The notes under the pieces were generated by a model. The model worked only from the letters and a program-made list of their open reading frames with translations, was not told the origin of the DNA and did not search any database. A DNA stretch of 37,672 nucleotides from contig JAJYPA010000023.1 of the NCBI GenBank assembly GCA_021795795.1, positions 1-37,672 on the forward strand. The letters run 5' to 3'. Positions 7,974 to 16,768 of the stretch are shown piece after piece. How positions within the stretch are numbered: position 1 is the stretch's first letter; each line of letters begins with the position of its first letter. A program made the translations under genes and the position numbers. Source of the stretch: Pseudomonadota bacterium. GTDB lineage: Bacteria > Pseudomonadota > Gammaproteobacteria > Halothiobacillales > Halothiobacillaceae.

Positions 7974-8555
7974 GTGAGCGTGAAGCCATCATTGATTGAT
8001 GAGGTTCGCGCCTGCCATATCTGCCAGGATCACCTGCCGTTTGCTCCCCGTCCCATCCTGCAGTTCTCGCCATCGGCACGTCTGTTGGTCGCGGGGCAGG
8101 CGCCGGGTAAAAAGGCCCATCAGTCCGGCGTGCCCTTTGATGATGTCAGTGGCGATCGATTGCGCGACTGGCTCGGCTTGAGCCGGGCGCAATTTTATGA
8201 CGAGCAAACGGTCGCGATTTTGCCGATGGGATTCTGTTTTCCGGGCACGGGTGCATCGGGTGATCTGCCGCCTCGCCCCGAGTGTGCACTGGCCTGGCGT
8301 TCTGCCTTGCTCGATGCCCTGATCCATCTGGAATTCACGATTGTGATTGGCCGATACGCACAGGCCTATCATTTCGGCACGGGGCGCCAAAGCCTGACCG
8401 AACAGGTGCTGGCTTGGCGCGAACACTGGCCGGAAAAAGTCCTGCTGCCTCATCCAAGCCCCAGAAATCAGTTGTGGCTCAAGCGCAATCCCTGGTTTGA
8501 GCGCGAACTCGTGCCCGAACTCCAGTCGCGGGTGGCCGCGGTGATCGGGTACTGA
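7974..8555 (+). CDS. Uracil-DNA-glycosylase superfamily protein with probable Fe-S cluster
   Basis: A 193-residue protein of the uracil-DNA glycosylase fold. The N-terminal motif GQAPGKKAHQSGVPF (about residues 41-55) corresponds to the active-site loop GEAPG…G.PF of family 4 enzymes. LPHPSPRN near the C-terminus is the HPSP motif that inserts into DNA. Four cysteines, C14, C17, C88 and C104, have the spacing of the [4Fe-4S] ligands of family 4 glycosylases. The acidic residue after the glycine of GEAPG is Gln here, so catalysis on uracil is uncertain. It may act on another base or be a divergent member. The start is GTG. Confidence 0.8.
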   Translation: MSVKPSLIDEVRACHICQDHLPFAPRPILQFSPSARLLVAGQAPGKKAHQSGVPFDDVSGDRLRDWLGLSRAQFYDEQTVAILPMGFCFPGTGASGDLPPRPECALAWRSALLDALIHLEFTIVIGRYAQAYHFGTGRQSLTEQVLAWREHWPEKVLLPHPSPRNQLWLKRNPWFERELVPELQSRVAAVIGY

Positions 8556-8808
8556 ATCGTGTTCGGCCGGTACGCACGGGCAGAATAAAACTAATTTTTA
8601 TTGAAATTCCTCCGCGATCCTCGTGGTTCCTTGTGTTTTTTTGAGGAAAATGCCGGGTCTCCTTCGTGAACGGTTAAACTGCATTCAGGGTTTGGCTGCA
8701 GGGTGTTGGCGTTCATGTGTTGAGCCGGTCCGAGTCCAGGGTTTGGTTTCGGGCCAGGTGATGCAGGCCAATGATGTGTTTTGCCGTGAGGATGATTGTG
8801 GAGTTTTC

Positions 8809-9249
8809 ATGCGATTATTAGCGTGGGTTTTGGGGTTGGCGGGAGTCATTCCTTTTGCGGGTTTGGCCTTGGCAGCGTGGTGGGCCCCCCTGGATTGGCA
8901 TTCGACCGTGATCCGGGTCTTGTCTGTCTACGCGGCGGTTATCGTATCGTTCCTCGGTGGGGTGCATTGGGGCGTCGCGTTGAATCAGTCCGTTGATGCG
9001 CGCCGCCATCTGTTATGGGGCATCAGCCTGCCGCTGCTGGCCTGGGTGGTGGCGTTGCTGCCCTGGGGCATCATGCGTCTGTCCGTCTTTATCCTGTTGT
9101 TGTTGACCGCCTTGCGTGTCGATCGTGCCTGGTTCGGCGGTATCGGCTCCTCGCTCAAGTTCGGGGTGCTGCGTACGGTACTGACCGCGCTGGCGTCATT
9201 GAGTCTGTTGTTGGCCGTTGGTTCTTATTCCCGGGCGGGTTTGATATGA
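8809..9249 (+). CDS. DUF3429 family membrane protein
   Basis: A 146-residue integral membrane protein with four or five helices and the DUF3429 hallmark FLGGVHWGVAL around residues 48-58. The function is unknown. I chose the ATG at 8809 because GGAG precedes it by five bases and the mature hydrophobic region starts at once. The frame stays open to 8623, but that extension has no membrane character or family similarity. The stop overlaps the start of the DUF502 gene as ATGA. Confidence 0.85.
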   Translation: MRLLAWVLGLAGVIPFAGLALAAWWAPLDWHSTVIRVLSVYAAVIVSFLGGVHWGVALNQSVDARRHLLWGISLPLLAWVVALLPWGIMRLSVFILLLLTALRVDRAWFGGIGSSLKFGVLRTVLTALASLSLLLAVGSYSRAGLI

Positions 9250-9923
9250 GTGAAGTTGGAAGTAAAGTGTCCACCCTGCGCAAGTGGCTGGTGGCCGGTA
9301 TTCTGGTCTGGGCACCGCTGGTGATTACCTACTGGGTGATCAATGCCGTGATCGGCTTTATGGATCAAACCATACTGCTGCTGCCCCCCGGTTATCGACC
9401 GGAGGCGGTATTGGGCTTCAATATTCCCGGTCTGGGTGCAGTTTTGGCGGTTACAGTGGTGCTGTTGACCGGAGCGTTGGTCGCCAATTTCATCGGTCGC
9501 AAACTGATTTCCATGGGTGAGTCGGTTCTACACCGGATTCCGTTGGTTCGCAGCGTGTATTCTGCGGTGAAACAGGTGATCGAAACCTTCGTTTCCCAGG
9601 ATTCCCGCTCATTCCGCAAAGTAGTCATGGTGGAATATCCGCGCAAAAACTGCTGGTCGCTGGCTTTTTTGGCCGGTGATCCGGTCGGTGAAGTTCAGGA
9701 TAAGACCGCACAGAAGGTCATCACGGTTTTTGTGCCGACGGCCCCGAACCCGACCTCCGGCTTTGTGATCATGGTGCCGGAAGAAGAAGTGATTTCGCTG
9801 GACATGTCCGTCGAGGAAGGCTTCCGTATGGTGATCTCATTGGGTGTTGTCACGCCAAAATCACAGGTGGCAAAACCGGTGCCCGCGACACCCGAACTCG
9901 AAAAACCGCCCATATCCGGCTAA
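9246..9923 (+). CDS. DUF502 family membrane protein
   Basis: A 225-residue protein. It has two membrane helices (about residues 14-38 and 58-83), then the conserved [18 protein letters not shown] segment and a soluble C-terminal domain containing [11 protein letters not shown]. These are typical of DUF502 proteins, which often sit just upstream of aspS, as here. The biochemical function is not established. The ATG overlaps the DUF3429 stop (ATGA). The open frame extends upstream to 9015, but that part reads out of frame through the DUF3429 gene. Confidence 0.9.
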   Translation: MSEVGSKVSTLRKWLVAGILVWAPLVITYWVINAVIGFMDQTILLLPPGYRPEAVLGFNIPGLGAVLAVTVVLLTGALVANFIGRKLISMGESVLHRIPLVRSVYSAVKQVIETFVSQDSRSFRKVVMVEYPRKNCWSLAFLAGDPVGEVQDKTAQKVITVFVPTAPNPTSGFVIMVPEEEVISLDMSVEEGFRMVISLGVVTPKSQVAKPVPATPELEKPPISG

Positions 9924-9960
9924 TATGCCCGCCTTTACAGAACATGAACGGATCCACCTT

Positions 9961-11751
9961 ATGAGTATGCGTAGCCACACGGCCGGCCAAGTTGACCTGG
10001 CTGTTTTAGATCAAGAAGTCACCCTCGTCGGCTGGGTCAATCGTCGCCGCGACCACGGCGGGGTGATTTTTGTGGATCTGCGCGACCGCGACGGCATGGT
10101 GCAGATCGTGTTCGATCCGGATGATCTGGACGTGTTTGCCAAGGCCGAAAGTCTGCGCAGCGAGTTCGTGATTCGCGTGCGTGGCAAGGTGCGCCGCCGT
10201 CCTGCTGGCACCGAAAACCCCAATATCGTCAGTGGTCAGATCGAGGTACTGGGTTTGGGGCTGGAGATACTCAATCGCTCCGAGCCGTTGCCCTTCCAGT
10301 TGGATGACGAGCGCGTCAGCGAAGAACATCGTCTGCGTTATCGTTACCTCGATCTGCGCCGCCCCGAGATGCTGGCCCGTCTTAAATTGCGCCATCAGGT
10401 CACGCGTGCCCTGCGCGAGTATCTGGATAAGGCCGGCTTCATGGATGTGGAAACACCGGTGCTCACCCGCGCCACACCGGAAGGCGCACGCGATTATCTC
10501 GTGCCTTCACGCACGCATCCGGGCGAGTTTTTCGCCCTGCCGCAGTCGCCGCAGATCTTCAAGCAGTTGCTCATGGTAGCGGGCATCGAGCGGTATTATC
10601 AGATCGTCAAATGCTTCCGCGACGAGGACTTACGCGCCGATCGCCAGCCGGAATTCACCCAGCTCGATATCGAAACCAGCTTCCTCGATGAAGAGGAGGT
10701 AATGGCGCTGATCGAAGACATGATGCGTCATTTGTTCGCGCAAACCATCGAGCTGGCCTTGCCCAATCCCTTGCCCCGCCTGACCTGGGCCGAGGCGATG
10801 CGTCGATTCGGTTCCGACAAGCCCGATCTGCGCATCCCGCTGGAACTCGTGGATGTGGGTGATCTGCTGGTCGCGGTGGATTTCAAGGTGTTCTCCGGAC
10901 CGGCCAACGATCCGCGCGGTCGCATCGCCGCCTTGCGTGTGCCGAACGGCAATTCCCTGCCACGGAGCGCGATCGACGACTACACCAAGTTTGTTTCGAT
11001 TTACGGTGCCAAAGGCCTGGCCTATATCAAGGTCAATGATGCGGCTGCGGGTCGCGAAGGGCTGCAGTCGCCGATTCTCAAGTTTCTGACCGACGAAGCC
11101 ATCGACGGCATCATGACGCGCACCGGTGCGCAAACCGGGGATGTGGTGTTCTTCGGCGCCGACAAGGCCAAGATCGTCAACGAATCGCTCGGTGCGCTGC
11201 GGGTCAAGATCGGGCAGGACATGGGGCTGGTCGAGCAAGGCTTCCGCGCCCTGTGGGTCACCGAATTCCCGATGTTCGAGTACGATGAAAAAGAAGGTCG
11301 ATATTACGCCCTGCATCACCCGTTCACGGCACCGAATCAGGACGATCTTCACCTGTTGGAAACGGACCCTGAAGCGGTTCGTTCACGGGCCTACGATTTC
11401 GTATTGAACGGGTTCGAGCTCGGCGGTGGATCGGTACGTATTCACGATCAAACGATGCAGAAACGGGTGTTTGAACTGCTGGGTATCTCGGCGGAGCAGG
11501 CGAGCGAGAAGTTCGGCTTCCTGCTCGATGCGCTCAAATTCGGCGCGCCGCCGATGGCGGGTCTGGCGTTTGGTGTGGATCGAATCGTCATGCTCATGAG
11601 CGGCGCGACCTCGATTCGTGAAGTTATCGCCTTCCCGAAAACCCAGTCGGCTGCTTGTCTGCTCACCAACGCGCCGAGCGAAGTGGATGAAGCGCAACTG
11701 CGTGAATTGTCGATTCGAGTGCGCAAGCCGGTGGTCGAAAAAGCCGAATAA
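9961..11751 (+). CDS. aspS: Aspartyl-tRNA synthetase
   Basis: Class II synthetase that charges tRNA-Asp, 596 residues, close to the E. coli length. The N-terminal anticodon-binding OB fold starts at [15 protein letters not shown]. Motif 2 is [18 protein letters not shown] and motif 3 is [12 protein letters not shown]. The bacterial insertion domain lies between them. The start at 9961 matches the usual N-terminus (MRxx…G); the open frame extends further upstream within the DUF502 gene but that is not coding for AspRS. The cognate tRNA-Asp gene lies in this window at 15137. Confidence 0.97.
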   Translation: MSMRSHTAGQVDLAVLDQEVTLVGWVNRRRDHGGVIFVDLRDRDGMVQIVFDPDDLDVFAKAESLRSEFVIRVRGKVRRRPAGTENPNIVSGQIEVLGLGLEILNRSEPLPFQLDDERVSEEHRLRYRYLDLRRPEMLARLKLRHQVTRALREYLDKAGFMDVETPVLTRATPEGARDYLVPSRTHPGEFFALPQSPQIFKQLLMVAGIERYYQIVKCFRDEDLRADRQPEFTQLDIETSFLDEEEVMALIEDMMRHLFAQTIELALPNPLPRLTWAEAMRRFGSDKPDLRIPLELVDVGDLLVAVDFKVFSGPANDPRGRIAALRVPNGNSLPRSAIDDYTKFVSIYGAKGLAYIKVNDAAAGREGLQSPILKFLTDEAIDGIMTRTGAQTGDVVFFGADKAKIVNESLGALRVKIGQDMGLVEQGFRALWVTEFPMFEYDEKEGRYYALHHPFTAPNQDDLHLLETDPEAVRSRAYDFVLNGFELGGGSVRIHDQTMQKRVFELLGISAEQASEKFGFLLDALKFGAPPMAGLAFGVDRIVMLMSGATSIREVIAFPKTQSAACLLTNAPSEVDEAQLRELSIRVRKPVVEKAE

Positions 11752-11756
11752 GTACA

Positions 11757-11790
11757 GGCGGTTGGCGGTTTCTCGATAACCAACCGCCCG
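11757..11790 (+). terminator. Hairpin between aspS and nadA
   Basis: A perfect nine-base-pair stem (GGCGGTTGG at 11757-11765 with CCAACCGCC at 11780-11788) lies just after the aspS stop. The T-tract is weak, so it may be an inefficient terminator or a 3'-end-stabilising hairpin. Confidence 0.6.
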
Positions 11791-11827
11791 TTTCTGTTCC
11801 GACGGGCTTCACATACAGGAGGCGATT

Positions 11828-12913
11828 ATGTCTACCACACGCGATGCCGCAACCCAGATTCCAGCCGCCTTGACCGCCCGTATTCAGGCCCTGGCCAGCC
11901 ACAGCGCGCCTGCGCCCAAATTATCCGAAGCACAGGAAAATGATCTGATTGAGCGCATCAAGGCCGAACTCGTTCGCCAGAATGCCGTGATGGTCGTGCA
12001 TTTTTATGTTGATGCCGCCCTGCAAAAGCTCGCGGACGAAACCGGTGGTCGCGTATCCGATTCACTCGACATGGCCGCCTTCGGCGCCGCGCATCCCGCC
12101 GAAACACTCGTGGTCTGCGGCGTGCGGTTCATGGGCGAAACGGCCAAGATCTTAAGCCCCCAAAAGCGGGTGCTGATGCCGACACTCAGTGCCGAATGCT
12201 CGCTTGATCTGGGTTGCCCTGCCGACGAGTTCACCGCCTTCTGCGATGCGCATCCGGATCGCACCGTGGTGGTCTATGCCAACACCTCGGCGGCCGTCAA
12301 AGCACGAGCGGACTGGGTCGTTACCAGTTCGAACGCCTTGCAGATCGTCGGACATCTCAAAGAGCAGGGCGAGAAAATCATCTGGGCACCGGATCGCCAC
12401 CTGGGTCGTTATATCCAAGAACAAACCGGTGCAGACATGCTGCTCTGGCAGGCCGATTGCGTGGTGCACAATGAATTTGCGGGCGAGGCGCTCATCGACC
12501 TCAAGCGCCAACACCCCGACGCAGCGGTACTGGTGCATCCCGAGTCACCCAAGGCGGTGGTCGAGCTGGCCGATGTGGTCGGCTCGACGAGCCAGCTCAT
12601 TCGTGCGGCACATGATTTGCCAAATGAAGAACTGATCGTTGCCACGGATAACGGCATTTTCTACAAAATGCAGCAAGCCGTGCCGCATAAAACCCTCATC
12701 GAAGCACCGACCGGTGATGGCAGCCACTGCGTTTCCTGCGCGCATTGCCCCTGGATGGCAATGAATGGCCTGCAAGCGGTTTACGATGCGCTTGTTTCAC
12801 CCGAAGGCCATGAAATCCTTGTGCACGAGTCCGTGCGGGTCAAAGCCGTGCAATCACTCGATCGCATGCTGGCTTTCTCCCGTGCGCAGGGGCTGGTGGC
12901 GGCGCGCCAGTAA
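11828..12913 (+). CDS. nadA: Quinolinate synthase A
   Basis: An [4Fe-4S] enzyme that condenses iminoaspartate with dihydroxyacetone phosphate to quinolinate in NAD biosynthesis. It has 361 residues. Clear hallmarks are [15 protein letters not shown] (C124, C130), [16 protein letters not shown]211 in ADCVVHNEF and the C-terminal [15 protein letters not shown] (C301, C304, C307), which together supply the cluster ligands. AGGAGG lies five bases before the ATG. No nadB or nadC gene is adjacent in the window. Confidence 0.97.
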   Translation: MSTTRDAATQIPAALTARIQALASHSAPAPKLSEAQENDLIERIKAELVRQNAVMVVHFYVDAALQKLADETGGRVSDSLDMAAFGAAHPAETLVVCGVRFMGETAKILSPQKRVLMPTLSAECSLDLGCPADEFTAFCDAHPDRTVVVYANTSAAVKARADWVVTSSNALQIVGHLKEQGEKIIWAPDRHLGRYIQEQTGADMLLWQADCVVHNEFAGEALIDLKRQHPDAAVLVHPESPKAVVELADVVGSTSQLIRAAHDLPNEELIVATDNGIFYKMQQAVPHKTLIEAPTGDGSHCVSCAHCPWMAMNGLQAVYDALVSPEGHEILVHESVRVKAVQSLDRMLAFSRAQGLVAARQ

Positions 12914-13038
12914 CCAGTGGCGGCTCGATCCGCCTCGGTTCGAGCCTGTTGTGGCAGGGTGACAATCCGCTCATGAACCGTCACCATGCTGCAATCGGGC
13001 AAAATTAATCTCCCCTTTTATTTCTGGAAGCGCCGCAT

Positions 13039-14889
13039 ATGGATCAAACCATCCTGATTACCCTGACGGGCATCATCGTGACCGGTATCGGCGCGCAATG
13101 GCTTGCCTGGCGGCTGAAAGTGCCCGCGATCTTGTTCCTGCTTGGCATCGGACTGTTTCTCGGCCCGGTCACCGGCCTGCTCGATCCCAACGCGCTGCTG
13201 GGCGATCTGCTGTTTCCGTTTGTTTCACTTGCGGTGTCGGTCATCCTGTTTGAAGGCGCCCTGACACTTCAGTTCAAGGAACTCAAAGGCGTCGGCAGCG
13301 CAGTGTGGTTGCTCGTAACACTTGGCGCCTTTGTGACCTGGGTCATTGCCAGCTATGCCGCGTACTACTTTGTCGGGCTTGAGCCCCTGATGGCGGCTTT
13401 ATTTGGTGCGATCGTGATCGTAACGGGGCCGACAGTCATCGTGCCGTTGTTGCGGATCGTGCGTCCCAGTGCCAAAGTGTCCACCCTCCTGCGCTGGGAG
13501 GGCATTATCATCGACCCGATCGGGGCGGTGGTCGCCGTTCTGGTGTTCGAGTACATCCTCATGCGTGCCACACCACAGCACGCCGATGCTGGCTTGACGG
13601 CCATTATCCTGCCCTTCCTGCAACTGATAGGCGCGGGCCTGCTGCTAGGGCTGGCTGGAGGCTATCTGCTGGGGCTGATCCTACGGCGACACTGGTTGCC
13701 CGAGTACCTGATCAATGTCTTCGTGCTGGCCACGGTACTGGCCGTTTTCACCCTTTCGAGCGTGCTTGCCCATGATTCGGGGCTGATAGCCGTCACTGCG
13801 ATGGGTATCCTGCTCGCCAACATGCGGGGCGTTCCGTTGACCGACATCCTGCATTTCAAGGAATCACTCACGATCCTGTTCATTTCCGGGCTGTTCATCC
13901 TGCTGGCCGCGCGCATTGAACCGGCTATGTTCAGCAGCATCGGTTTTGGGGCTCTGCTGGTGTTGTTGGCGGTACAGTTCGTCGCCCAGCCCGCCAAGGT
14001 GTGGATAAGCACCATCGGCTCCGGGCTGAACTGGCGTGAAAAACTGTTGACGGCCTGGATCGGTCCCAGAGGTATCGTGGCGGCAGCCATCTCGGGTCTC
14101 TTCGCCATCCAGCTCGATCAACACGGTGTGTCCGGTGCCGAAGTGCTGGTGCCGCTGACCTTCATCATTATTTTCGGTACGGTGGTCACCGCCTCCCTGA
14201 CAGCGCGGCCTCTGGCCAACTATCTGGGCGTGGCGCAACCGGAGGATAAGGGCGTGCTGATGGTCGGCATCAACGTGTTTTCCCGCATGCTCGCTCATGC
14301 GCTCAGAAAACACGGCTATCGCGTTATCCTCACGGATAGTAATTACGCCGACTTCCGCATCGCCCGGATGGAGGGCCTCGAAACCTTCTACGGCAACGCC
14401 GTTTCACAGGCGGCCGAACGCCGTCTCGACTTAGTGGGCATCGGTCGACTGTTCGCCGTATCCGGTGTGCCCGAGATGAATAACCTGGCTGCTATACGCT
14501 ATCGGCATGAATTTGGGGCGGCTAACATCTATGTGCTGAAAACACCGCAGGAAAAATCCGGCTCCGATCATCAGCGGTTATCCGATGTGTTCACCGGTCG
14601 CAGTCTGTTTGGGTCCGATGTCACGTTGGGCGATCTGATGCTGCTAATCGAGCAAAAGGCCGAAATTAAATCAACCCGCCTGACTGAAGAATTTAACTGG
14701 GAAAAGTATCAGCAAACCTATGATAATCGAGGCATCCTTCTGCTCATGATCTCACCTAAAGGGATCTTGCACGTACAAAGCGATGGTCCCATGCCAACGC
14801 CGGGCGAAGGCTGGATCATCATCGGCTTATACTGCCCGCAAGCGGAAGTGGAGACAAAACCAGATGCAGAAGAGGCCAGTGCATCGTGA
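13039..14889 (+). CDS. Cation/proton antiporter (CPA1 type) with C-terminal TrkA-N-like domain
   Basis: A 616-residue inner-membrane exchanger. About twelve helices fill residues 1-395 and include VTGPTVIVPLL, EGIIIDPIGA (Glu154, Asp159, the likely ion-binding pair) and IGPRGIVAA, as in Na+/H+ antiporters. Residues about 405-500 resemble a TrkA-N/RCK nucleotide-binding fold, but the glycine motif is degenerate (VLMVGINVFS). NAD binding is therefore doubtful. The ion (Na+ or K+) cannot be told from sequence. It stands alone before a tRNA operon, whose promoter starts immediately after its stop. Confidence 0.88.
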   Translation: MDQTILITLTGIIVTGIGAQWLAWRLKVPAILFLLGIGLFLGPVTGLLDPNALLGDLLFPFVSLAVSVILFEGALTLQFKELKGVGSAVWLLVTLGAFVTWVIASYAAYYFVGLEPLMAALFGAIVIVTGPTVIVPLLRIVRPSAKVSTLLRWEGIIIDPIGAVVAVLVFEYILMRATPQHADAGLTAIILPFLQLIGAGLLLGLAGGYLLGLILRRHWLPEYLINVFVLATVLAVFTLSSVLAHDSGLIAVTAMGILLANMRGVPLTDILHFKESLTILFISGLFILLAARIEPAMFSSIGFGALLVLLAVQFVAQPAKVWISTIGSGLNWREKLLTAWIGPRGIVAAAISGLFAIQLDQHGVSGAEVLVPLTFIIIFGTVVTASLTARPLANYLGVAQPEDKGVLMVGINVFSRMLAHALRKHGYRVILTDSNYADFRIARMEGLETFYGNAVSQAAERRLDLVGIGRLFAVSGVPEMNNLAAIRYRHEFGAANIYVLKTPQEKSGSDHQRLSDVFTGRSLFGSDVTLGDLMLLIEQKAEIKSTRLTEEFNWEKYQQTYDNRGILLLMISPKGILHVQSDGPMPTPGEGWIIIGLYCPQAEVETKPDAEEASAS

Positions 14890-14897
14890 AAAAAGAC

Positions 14898-14925
14898 TTG
14901 CACGCCCGGTTTTGGTTTGTATAAT
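14898..14925 (+). promoter_or_regulatory. Promoter of the tRNA-Gly/Val/Asp operon
   Basis: The -35 box TTGCAC (14898-14903) and the perfect -10 box TATAAT (14920-14925) are separated by 16 bases. The GC-rich discriminator GCGCGC after the -10 box matches that of the tRNA-Ala promoter. Confidence 0.85.
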
Positions 14926-14972
14926 GCGCGCTCTGTGACAAACAGCAGCCCTCAAAAGCAGCTGGATGATGT

Positions 14973-15048
14973 GCGGGAATAGCTCAGCTGGTAGAGCGCA
15001 ACCTTGCCAAGGTTGAGGTCGCGAGTTCGAATCTCGTTTCCCGCTCCA
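14973..15048 (+). tRNA. tRNA-Gly (anticodon GCC)
   Basis: A 76-base cloverleaf. The acceptor GCGGGAA pairs with TTCCCGC. The anticodon arm is CAACC-TTGCCAA-GGTTG. The T-loop sequence is GAGTTCGAATCTC and CCA is encoded at 15046-15048. It is the first gene of a three-tRNA operon. Confidence 0.97.
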
Positions 15049-15049
15049 C

Positions 15050-15125
15050 GGGTGATTAGCTCAGTTGGTAGAGCGGCGCCCTTACAAGGCGTAGGTCGGG
15101 AGTTCGAGCCTCTCATCACCCACCA
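15050..15125 (+). tRNA. tRNA-Val (anticodon TAC)
   Basis: A 76-base cloverleaf beginning one base after tRNA-Gly. The acceptor GGGTGAT pairs with ATCACCC. The anticodon loop CTTACAA has anticodon TAC. CCA is encoded at 15123-15125. Confidence 0.97.
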
Positions 15126-15136
15126 CATCAAAATTA

Positions 15137-15213
15137 GCAGCGGTAGTTCAGTTGGTTAGAATACCGGCCTGTCACGCCGGGGGTCGCGGGTTCGAGTCCC
15201 GTCCGCTGCGCCA
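15137..15213 (+). tRNA. tRNA-Asp (anticodon GTC)
   Basis: A 77-base cloverleaf. The acceptor GCAGCGG pairs with CCGCTGC. The anticodon arm is CCGGC-CTGTCAC-GCCGG. CCA is encoded at 15211-15213. It is the last gene of the operon and the boundary between core genome and the CRISPR locus. Confidence 0.97.
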
Positions 15214-15257
15214 ATCGATGGTTTTACAACATCCAATAAAGTTTTAAAACCTTAATC

Positions 15258-15292
15258 AAACCCGCATTCCTTCTAGGTTTGCGGGTTTTTTT
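15258..15292 (+). terminator. Terminator of the tRNA operon
   Basis: AAACCCGCA (15258-15266) pairs with TGCGGGTTT (15280-15288) across a 13-base loop and continues into T's. It isolates the CRISPR array from tRNA transcription. Confidence 0.88.
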
Positions 15293-15416
15293 ATGCCTAC
15301 AGCGTCCCAATGCATCCCTTTGTAGCCAGATAGTTTTGACGGTATGCCGATATTTGCACCGTCACCATGTAAAGAAATAAGGTCAAAGGATACCGCCATA
15401 GCACTTACAGATACCG
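15293..15416 (+). promoter_or_regulatory. Flank before the first CRISPR repeat (possible leader)
   Basis: A gene-free 124-base stretch between the tRNA terminator and the first repeat, on the 5' side in crRNA orientation. It contains an inverted repeat, TGACGGT (15337-15343) with ACCGTCA (15358-15364), about 50 bases before the repeat. The last 60 bases are richer in A (AAAGAAATAAGG). I see no near-consensus promoter. Whether spacers are added at this end is not shown by the sequence, because all repeats are identical. Confidence 0.4.
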
Positions 15417-16373
15417 GTTGTAGCTCCCTCTCTCACCCCGGATGGCTACAATAACGCGTCCGACTGAACCCACTTTTTTATCGTTGTAGCTCCCTCTCTC
15501 ACCCCGGATGGCTACAATCCGAAAAAACAGGATAATTCTCTGGCAAGGTTGTAGCTCCCTCTCTCACCCCGGATGGCTACAATCGTCATACTCGCACTGA
15601 CTTTCGTCGTACAGTTGTAGCTCCCTCTCTCACCCCGGATGGCTACAATCTGGACTTAAGCAATGCGGGTGTGCTGACTGTTGTAGCTCCCTCTCTCACC
15701 CCGGATGGCTACAATTTTGTTACGCGGCGGCATTATGGACGCGGCGTTGTAGCTCCCTCTCTCACCCCGGATGGCTACAATAGCAAATGCCGTGGATCGA
15801 CCCACTCAAAGGTTGTAGCTCCCTCTCTCACCCCGGATGGCTACAATGCGGCACCGCTTAGCAGTGAAGTCGATCAAGTTGTAGCTCCCTCTCTCACCCC
15901 GGATGGCTACAATTCTAAAAAAGCTGATTCTACAGGTTCAATGGTTGTAGCTCCCTCTCTCACCCCGGATGGCTACAATGCGTCATCCCGCTTGAGCGTG
16001 TCAAGTTCGGTTGTAGCTCCCTCTCTCACCCCGGATGGCTACAATTTTATGGTCAAATCAACACGAGTAAGTACGTTGTAGCTCCCTCTCTCACCCCGGA
16101 TGGCTACAATCTTTTGACCGGGGGGATGACGGTAAAGGAGGTTGTAGCTCCCTCTCTCACCCCGGATGGCTACAATGCAGCATGTCAGCGACGTCGATAC
16201 ATCCGGTTGTAGCTCCCTCTCTCACCCCGGATGGCTACAATGTCAACCCGGACGACGACGCGGCCTTCCTGGTTGTAGCTCCCTCTCTCACCCCGGATGG
16301 CTACAATCGGATATTTTGGATCAAAATGTCCCTTCTCGTTGTAGCTCCCTCTCTCACCCCGGATGGCTACAAT
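15417..16373 (+). CRISPR. Type II-C CRISPR array, 15 repeats and 14 spacers
   Basis: Fifteen repeats of 36 bases, starting GTTGTAGCTCCC and ending GGATGGCTACAAT, appear identical to one another. They start at 15417, 15483, 15548, 15614, 15680, 15746, 15812, 15878, 15944, 16010, 16075, 16141, 16206, 16272 and 16338. The 14 spacers are 29 or 30 bases long and all different. The plus strand is the crRNA strand, because the tracrRNA anti-repeat at 20963-20998 pairs with it. The array therefore faces the cas genes. The repeat closely resembles that of Neisseria meningitidis. Each repeat ends in TACAAT, a -10-like hexamer. Open frames across the array repeating VAPSLTPDGYN are artefacts. Confidence 0.99.
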
Positions 16374-16386
16374 ATCTTGCCACGAA

Positions 16387-16432
16387 CCCCGCATTCTGCC
16401 TTGCCAGTTGCAGTGTTCGGGGCAATTTTTTT
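16387..16432 (+). terminator. Possible terminator at the cas-proximal end of the array
   Basis: CCCCG (16387-16391) can pair with CGGGG (16418-16422) across a long 26-base loop, followed three bases later by seven T's. It is placed to stop array transcripts before they run antisense into cas2. The short stem and large loop make this uncertain. Confidence 0.4.
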
Positions 16433-16435
16433 GTT

Positions 16436-16768
16436 CTAAAGCAAGAGTAATTGCTGGGCATTAATCTTTTTTTCCTGAATTTTTGGTGAACCGACCAGTA
16501 ATTTCATCTGTGCAAATTGTTTCTCGCTGATCTGCAAGCATCGCACAGAACCTTCTGTAGGAAGGTTGGTAGAAAGCCGTTTTAGGTGCGTTTCCATATC
16601 ATCGAAACCGTTGACGATACGGCCATACACCGACCACTGGATCATGTCATATCCATCCTGAATCAGAAAGCGGCGAAAGATCACATAGGCTTTTTTGTCC
16701 GCCTTCGTTAAAGTTGGTAAGTCGAAGAAAACCATCAAACGCATGAATCGTCGTGTCTCCCTACTCAT
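16436..16768 (-). CDS. cas2: CRISPR-associated endonuclease Cas2
   Basis: A small subunit of the Cas1-Cas2 spacer integrase, 110 residues. The first beta strand [10 protein letters not shown] carries the conserved aspartate, and [21 protein letters not shown] follows, as in Cas2 of type II systems. The start overlaps the end of cas1 by eight bases. The stop lies about 60 bases from the last CRISPR repeat. It is the last gene of the cas9-cas1-cas2 operon. There is no cas4 or csn2, which places the locus in subtype II-C. Confidence 0.96.
   Translation of the reverse strand: MSRETRRFMRLMVFFDLPTLTKADKKAYVIFRRFLIQDGYDMIQWSVYGRIVNGFDDMETHLKRLSTNLPTEGSVRCLQISEKQFAQMKLLVGSPKIQEKKINAQQLLLL

Noticed and set aside
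8623..8808. N-terminal extension of the DUF3429 protein
   Set aside because: It has no membrane character or start signal; the ATG at 8809 has a good ribosome-binding site.
16407..16430. Possible degenerate sixteenth CRISPR repeat (GTTGCAG…)
   Set aside because: Only the first seven or eight bases resemble the repeat, and the distance to the last repeat is 33 rather than 29-30 bases.
15671..16439. Open frames with repeated VAPSLTPDGYN peptides
   Set aside because: They are translations of the CRISPR repeats; the 66-base period is a multiple of three, which keeps frames open by chance.
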